Positions 59,648 through 64,000 of a stretch of 64,000 nucleotides of DNA are shown in pieces. The notes beneath the pieces are model-generated. The model was not told the DNA's origin, did not search any database, and was given only the letters and a program-made list of their open reading frames with translations. The position numbers were made by a program, and so were the translations under genes. Source of the stretch: Pseudomonas poae (GTDB taxonomy: Bacteria; Pseudomonadota; Gammaproteobacteria; Pseudomonadales; Pseudomonadaceae); assembly GCA_028869255.1 (NCBI GenBank), contig CP110972.1, forward strand, positions 6,052,001 to 6,116,000, written 5' to 3'. Every line of letters begins with the position of its first letter. Position 1 is the first letter of the stretch.

Positions 59648-60981
59648 CGCGCCGAGCTGACGCTGTTGGTGTGCCACAGCGTTGGGATCAGGAACGCGAT
59701 AGCCAGCAGGCACGCGCCAATCAGCAGTACAAAACCGCCGTCCCAGCCGAAATGGTCCACGGTGTAGCCCATCGCCGCACTCGCGGCTACCGAACCGCCC
59801 AGGTAACCAAACAGACCGGTGAAACCCGCAGCGGTACCGGCGGCTTTCTTCGGCGCCAATTCCAGGGCCTGCAGGCCGATCAGCATCACCGGGCCGTAGA
59901 TCAGGAAGCCGATCGAGAACAGCGCGATCATGTCGACCATCGGGTTGCCCGGCGGGTTGAGCCAGTAAACCAGGGTCGCCACGGTCACCAGTGCCATGAA
60001 CACGATGCCGGTCAGGCCACGGTTGCCACGGAAGATTTTGTCCGACATCCAGCCGCACAGCAGCGTGCCCGGAATACCCGCCCACTCGTAGAAGAAGTAC
60101 GCCCAGGACGACTTGTCGACCGTGAAGTGCTTGGCTTCCTTGAGGTAGGTCGGTGCCCAGTCCAGCACGCCGTAGCGCAGCAGGTAGACGAACACGTTGG
60201 CAAACGCGATGTACCACAGCATTTTGTTACGCAGCACGTACTTGACGAAGATTTCCTTGGCGCTGAATTCGTCTTCGTGGCTGGCGTCGTAGCCTTCCGG
60301 GTAGTCGTTCTTGTACTTCTCAATCGGCGGCAGGCCCACCGATTGCGGGGTGTCGCGCATGGTGATGAAGGCAAACGCCGCCACCAGCAAGGCCACGGTG
60401 GCCGGTACGTAGAATGCCGCGTGCCAGTCGTTGAACCAGGCCATGCCCAGCAGGAACAGCGGGCCGATCAGGCCGCCGCCGACGTTGTGCGCCACGTTCC
60501 ATACCGACACTACGCCGCCGCGTTCTTTCTGCGACCACCAGTGCACCATGGTCCGCCCACTTGGCGGCCAGCCCATGCCCTGAGCCCAGCCGTTGATGAA
60601 CAGTAAAATGAACATCATGGTCACGCTGGACGTGGCCCAAGGTGCGAAACCGAAAATGAACATCACCCCCGCCGACACCAATAGGCCGAAGGGCAGGAAG
60701 TAGCGTGGGTTGGAGCGGTCGGACACCAGCCCCATCAGAAACTTGGACAGGCCGTAGGCAATCGCAATCGCCGACATCGCCAGGCCCAGCTCGCCACGGG
60801 TGTAACCCTCGTCGATCAGGTAGGGCATGGCCAGCGAGAAGTTTTTGCGTAGCAGGTAGTAGCCGGCATAGCCGAAGAAAATACCGGCGAAGATCTGCCA
60901 GCGCAGCCGTCGGTAGGTACTGTCTATTTTTTCTTCAGGCAGGGGCGCCTGGTGTGCGGCAGGACGAAAGAAAGCAAACAT
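59644..60981 (-). CDS. glpT: Glycerol-3-phosphate transporter GlpT
   Basis: 445 residues, MFS fold with 12 spans. The OPA-family motif GLGMGRPP-type region reads [26 protein letters not shown]; the N-terminus has [27 protein letters not shown] with the substrate-binding Arg. It exchanges glycerol-3-phosphate for phosphate and also imports fosfomycin. The gene stands alone with GlpR-like operators upstream. The rest of the glp regulon is outside the window. Confidence 0.96.
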   Translation of the reverse strand: MFAFFRPAAHQAPLPEEKIDSTYRRLRWQIFAGIFFGYAGYYLLRKNFSLAMPYLIDEGYTRGELGLAMSAIAIAYGLSKFLMGLVSDRSNPRYFLPFGLLVSAGVMFIFGFAPWATSSVTMMFILLFINGWAQGMGWPPSGRTMVHWWSQKERGGVVSVWNVAHNVGGGLIGPLFLLGMAWFNDWHAAFYVPATVALLVAAFAFITMRDTPQSVGLPPIEKYKNDYPEGYDASHEDEFSAKEIFVKYVLRNKMLWYIAFANVFVYLLRYGVLDWAPTYLKEAKHFTVDKSSWAYFFYEWAGIPGTLLCGWMSDKIFRGNRGLTGIVFMALVTVATLVYWLNPPGNPMVDMIALFSIGFLIYGPVMLIGLQALELAPKKAAGTAAGFTGLFGYLGGSVAASAAMGYTVDHFGWDGGFVLLIGACLLAIAFLIPTLWHTNSVSSAR

Positions 60982-61028
60982 TCAAGAGCTCCAAATTTCT
61001 TGTTTTGACTGCGGATGCGAATGTTACA

Positions 61029-61047
61029 GTTTCGTTACCGAAAATAG
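61029..61047 (-). promoter_or_regulatory. GlpR-like operator 1 of glpT
   Basis: TTTCG-TTAC-CGAAA within AGTTTCGTTACCGAAAATA fits the core TTCGTTAACGAA of the GlpR operator with one change. It lies 48 bases before the glpT start codon. Confidence 0.5.
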
Positions 61048-61088
61048 CATCGCCTCTTATCCGCAAACACAGGAAATGGGAGCAATCG

Positions 61089-61108
61089 CATGTTCTGTTA
61101 TGAACATG
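61089..61108 (-). promoter_or_regulatory. Perfect 7-bp palindrome upstream of glpT
   Basis: CATGTTC-TGTTAT-GAACATG. The halves resemble the ATGTTCG half-site of GlpR, but the spacer is longer. It lies about 110 bases before glpT and may be a second operator. Confidence 0.45.
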
Positions 61109-61160
61109 TCGCTAATAGATAAGTGATGGTCGTGAGCAGTGCTTAAGGCCACTGAGGATC

Positions 61161-61240
61161 CAATGTGGGAGCTGGCTTGCCTGCGATGGCGGTCTGTCTG
61201 CCAACCCGCTATCGCAGGCAAGCCAGCTCCCGCATTGATT
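61161..61240. repeat. REPIN, family B
   Basis: Inverted arms GTGGGAGCTGGCTTGCCTGC (one arm with a G for A near the end) around a loop of about 25 bases. It lies just past the quinone oxidoreductase stop. Confidence 0.9.
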
Positions 61241-61254
61241 TCATTTCAAATCGG

Positions 61255-62232
61255 CTAGCGGGTTTGCACGACGATTTTGCCCACCGCCTTGCGCTGCCCC
61301 AAATCATTGATTGCCTGTGCCGCCTGTTCCAGCGGATACACCTGAGACACCAACGGTTTCAACTTACCCTCGGCATACCAACTGAACAATTGTTGGAAGT
61401 TCGCCGCATTATCCTGTGGCTGGCGCTGCGCAAACGAACCCCAGAACACCCCAACCACCGCCGCGCCCTTGAGCAGTGCCAGGTTCACCGGCAGCTCCGG
61501 AATGCGCCCGCTGGCAAAACCGACCACCAGCAAGCGGCCATTCCAGGCGATGGCACGGATGGCTTGGTCGAACAGATCACCGCCCACCGGGTCGTAGATC
61601 ACATCGGCGCCGTTGCCGTCGGTCAGGCGCTTGATCTCGTCTTTCAGGCTGGTTTCGCTGTAGTTGATCAGCTCATCGGCCCCGGCGGCCTTGGCCACGG
61701 CCAGCTTGTCGGCGCTGCTGGCGGCGGCGATTACGCGCGCGCCCATGGCCTTGCCGATTTCCACCGCAGCCAGGCCCACGCCACCGGAGGCGCCGAGCAC
61801 CAACAGGGTTTCACCCGGTTGCAGGTTGGCCCGTTGTTTCAGCGCGTGCATCGAGGTGCCGTAGGTCATGCTGAAGGCGGCGGCGGTGTTGAAGTCCATG
61901 CTCGGTGGGATCGGCAGCACGTTGTAGCCCGGCACCGCGACCTGTTCGGCAAAGCTGCCCCAGCCGGTCAGGGCCATGACCCGGTCGCCGACTTTCAAGT
62001 GGCTGACCTTTTCCCCCACGTCACTGACCACGCCCGCCGCTTCGCCACCCGGCGAGAACGGGAAGGGCGGCTTGAACTGGTACTTGCCTTCGATGATCAG
62101 GGTGTCCGGGAAGTTGACCCCGGCGGCATGCACGTCCAGCAGGATTTCGTTCTTCTTGATCGCCGGGCTTGCGATCTCTTCCAGCACCAGGGTTTCGGCG
62201 GGGCCGAAGGCTTTGCACAGCACAGCTTTCAT
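61255..62232 (-). CDS. NADPH:quinone oxidoreductase family protein
   Basis: 325 residues of the MDR superfamily (zinc-free quinone oxidoreductases). N-terminal GroES-like domain, then the Rossmann domain with VLGASGGVGLAAVEIGKAMGA (about 146-166). The conserved YGTSMHAL and GGDLFDQAIRAIAWNGRLLVVGFASG follow. The start ATG at 62230-62232 (MKAVLCKAFGPAETL) is the conserved one. It reduces quinones or enoyl compounds; the substrate is unknown. It is divergent from the FliL-like gene. Confidence 0.93.
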   Translation of the reverse strand: MKAVLCKAFGPAETLVLEEIASPAIKKNEILLDVHAAGVNFPDTLIIEGKYQFKPPFPFSPGGEAAGVVSDVGEKVSHLKVGDRVMALTGWGSFAEQVAVPGYNVLPIPPSMDFNTAAAFSMTYGTSMHALKQRANLQPGETLLVLGASGGVGLAAVEIGKAMGARVIAAASSADKLAVAKAAGADELINYSETSLKDEIKRLTDGNGADVIYDPVGGDLFDQAIRAIAWNGRLLVVGFASGRIPELPVNLALLKGAAVVGVFWGSFAQRQPQDNAANFQQLFSWYAEGKLKPLVSQVYPLEQAAQAINDLGQRKAVGKIVVQTR

Positions 62233-62382
62233 CGGACTATTCCTTTTGGCGTCGTGGCCGATAAGTGTAGGAGGGTACGCCCGTGGGTCAACGAGCATGC
62301 CCGGGCCTGATAAGTCGCCATAAGCTTGTGCTCAGCCTTGCTAGCGTTATGCTACCTGGCAACCGAATGTGAGGAATGAACT

Positions 62383-62790
62383 GTGAAAGCGTGGATCCTG
62401 TTGATGCTGGCCCTGACCTTGCCGATGGCAGCCCAGGCCGAAGAGGCCAAAGAAGGCGAGGCGCCGAAAGTCAGCTATATCAGCCTGAGCCCGCCGTTCG
62501 TGGGCAACTATGGCCTGGACGGCACGGGGAAACTCAAAGTGTTCAAGGCCGACATCGCCCTGCGCGTGACCGGCACCGAAGCGGCTGCGGCGGTCAAAGC
62601 CAACGATCCCTTGATTCGTAACCAACTGGTGGCGCTGTTCACCCAGCAGACCAACGAAACCATGAGCACCGTCGACGGTAAGGAAAAACTGCGCCAGGAA
62701 GCCCTCAAGCAAACCCAACAAGTGATGAACGACGAGACCGGCAAGCCGGTGGTGGAAGACCTGCTGTTCAACAACCTGATCATCCAGTAA
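62383..62790 (+). CDS. FliL-like exported protein
   Basis: 135 residues with GTG start after GTGAGGAATGAACT. Signal peptide MKAWILLMLALTLPMAAQA before EEAKEGEAPKVSYISLSPPFVGNYG. The body (YISLSPPFVGNY, IALRVTG, DPLIRNQLVALFTQ, KEKLRQEALK) matches the periplasmic domain of FliL, but it has a cleavable signal instead of an anchor and no flagellar genes nearby. A stand-alone FliL-like protein of unknown role. Confidence 0.87.
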   Translation: MKAWILLMLALTLPMAAQAEEAKEGEAPKVSYISLSPPFVGNYGLDGTGKLKVFKADIALRVTGTEAAAAVKANDPLIRNQLVALFTQQTNETMSTVDGKEKLRQEALKQTQQVMNDETGKPVVEDLLFNNLIIQ

Positions 62791-62800
62791 GCCTGTTTCT

Positions 62801-62972
62801 GCGGCGAGCGGGGCTTATGTGGCGAGCGGGGCTGTTGTGGCGAGCGGGCTTGCCCGCGTTGGGCGGCGAAGCCGCCCCAAAACCAAACGCCGCGGTGCGC
62901 CTGAAAAAATGTGGTGGACCAGGATGGGGCTGCTGCGCAGCCCAACGCGGGCAAGCCCGCTCGCCACAACAC
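62801..62972. repeat. REPIN, family C, with iterated left end
   Basis: Inverted arms TGTGGCGAGCGGGCTTGCCC enclose a loop of about 80 bases. On the left side the outer part (GGCGAGCGGGGCTT) is repeated two further times in tandem at 62801-62833. Confidence 0.87.
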
Positions 62973-63007
62973 CCCCTCCCACCACAACGAGCCCCCGCTC
63001 ACATCGA

Positions 63008-64000
63008 TCAAGACGCGAGGCTTTTGCGAAACCTGGCCAATGCCACCGCAAAAAACAACAGCCCGATCCCCGCCAGCGCCAGCAAATCCGGCCACACCAC
63101 GCTCACCCCGGCATCCCTGAACAAAATCGCCGCACTCAAGCTCACAAAATGCGTCGACGGCGAGCCCTGCATCACCCATTGCAACCATTCGGGCATGCTG
63201 TCCAACGGCGTACTGCCGCCTGACAGCAACAGCATCGGGATAATCACCGGGATCGCCAGCAAGCCGAACTGCGGGGTGGAGCGGGCGAGGGTCGCGAGGA
63301 AGATCCCCAACGCGGTGCTGGCAAACAGGTACAGCGCCGTGACGAACAGAAACAGGCTCAGCGACCCGGCCAGCGGCACGCCGAGCAGCCCTTTGACCAC
63401 CACCTCCAACGACAGCCAGGTACACAGCACCACCACCAGCATATTGCTCCAGATTTTTGCCAGCATGATTTCCAGCGCAGTCAGCGGCAGCACCAGCAGG
63501 TGGTCGAGGGTGCCGTGCTCGCGTTCGCGCAGCAGCGCGGTGCCGGTCAGGACGATGGCGAGGATGGTGATGTTGTTGATGATCTGGATCACCGCCAGAA
63601 ACCAGCCGCCCTCCAGGTTGGTGTTGAACAGGGCCCGGGTCGTGAGCAGGGCCGGTGCTTGGCTGGCCACATCGGTTTGCCCACTGTAGGTCAGCAGCTC
63701 GCGCTGGAGAATCCGCCCGATGTAGCCTGCGCCCATGAACGCCTGGCTCATCGCCGTGGCGTCGACGTTGACCTGCACAGCGGGCTGGCGGCCGGCCAAC
63801 AGGTCGGCCTGGAAGTTCGCTGGCACGTTGATCACGAAGGTGTATTCGCCACTGTCCATGACCTTGTCCAACTGGTCGTAGGCCAGCGGCGCGGGTGGCT
63901 GAAACTCGGGCGGCTGCAGCGCCTCGGCCATTTGCCGGGAGAGTGCGCTGTGGTCTTCATCGACAAACGCTACGCTGGCGTTGTGCACACCAATCACCGA
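63008..64000 (-). CDS. ABC-2 type transporter permease, C-terminal part
   Basis: 331 codons are visible; the gene enters from the right edge and its N-terminus is outside. A periplasmic domain (VNVDATAMSQAFMGAGYIGRIL, about the first 110 residues) is followed by six membrane spans of the ABC2_membrane_3 type, with LLREREHGTLDHLLVLPLTALEIMLAKIW and the PLDSMPEWLQWVMQGSPSTHFV end motif. It resembles YhhJ/YbhR-type exporters of drugs or small molecules. The ATPase and membrane-fusion genes should lie to the right. Confidence 0.9.
   Translation of the reverse strand, partial: SVIGVHNASVAFVDEDHSALSRQMAEALQPPEFQPPAPLAYDQLDKVMDSGEYTFVINVPANFQADLLAGRQPAVQVNVDATAMSQAFMGAGYIGRILQRELLTYSGQTDVASQAPALLTTRALFNTNLEGGWFLAVIQIINNITILAIVLTGTALLREREHGTLDHLLVLPLTALEIMLAKIWSNMLVVVLCTWLSLEVVVKGLLGVPLAGSLSLFLFVTALYLFASTALGIFLATLARSTPQFGLLAIPVIIPMLLLSGGSTPLDSMPEWLQWVMQGSPSTHFVSLSAAILFRDAGVSVVWPDLLALAGIGLLFFAVALARFRKSLAS

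Overview
The window is a high-GC chromosomal segment of a Pseudomonas, most likely of the P. fluorescens group. The evidence is the gene order (glnK-amtB, sutA, yigB-like/xerC/DUF484/dapF/lysA/lptM, cyaY, rnk, cyaA, argH, algR-hemC-hemD-hemX-hemY, dsbB, algQ, algP, hemB-ppk-ppx, trxA-rho-ubiD), the AlgP KPAA-repeat protein, and REP/REPIN repeats of the fluorescens type. No rRNA, tRNA, CRISPR array, prophage or insertion sequence was seen.

Layout. 0-4 kb: start of yifB, ubiK, the nitrogen-controlled glnK-amtB operon with a recognisable NtrC/sigma-54 promoter, a YjbQ protein and sutA. 4-8.6 kb (minus strand): yigB-like phosphatase, xerC, DUF484, dapF, lysA and the small lipoprotein lptM. 8.8-14.5 kb: cyaY, DUF1289, rnk, class I adenylate cyclase, small conserved proteins and a GST. 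14.5-24.9 kb: argH, then algR with the haem genes hemCDXY, dsbB, algQ, an FKBP isomerase and algP. The AlgR partner kinase gene algZ/fimS, which I expected between argH and algR, is not there. 24.9-28.6 kb: TIGR02444 protein, ABC-F ATPase, small MscS channel, LysE exporter. 28.7-31.9 kb: a minus-strand envelope operon of four exported proteins (COG3014, YcfL, LpoB-like, CsgG-like). 32.1-42.4 kb: cytochrome c/FTR1 iron permease, YaiI, elbB, fatty acid hydroxylase, DedA, hemB, ppk1, ppx.

42.4-51.2 kb is an accessory block between ppx and trxA, which are neighbours in P. aeruginosa. It holds a chaperone-usher operon with DUF1120 subunits (beta-type fimbria) behind an AT-rich leader, and a polar amino-acid ABC transporter with a divergent GntR/FadR regulator. 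51.3-64 kb: trxA, rho, ubiD, a ferredoxin-type flavin reductase, a small outer-membrane barrel with PagP-like features, a TonB-dependent receptor, chaC, glpT with GlpR-like operators, a quinone oxidoreductase, a FliL-like protein and the end of an ABC-2 permease.

A striking property of the sequence is a set of six single-base frame disruptions (cyaY, hemX, COG3014 gene, FTR1 gene, pilus chaperone, usher). Several lie in G or C runs and two hit near-essential genes, so raw-sequence error is the leading explanation. True decay of the fimbrial operon remains possible.
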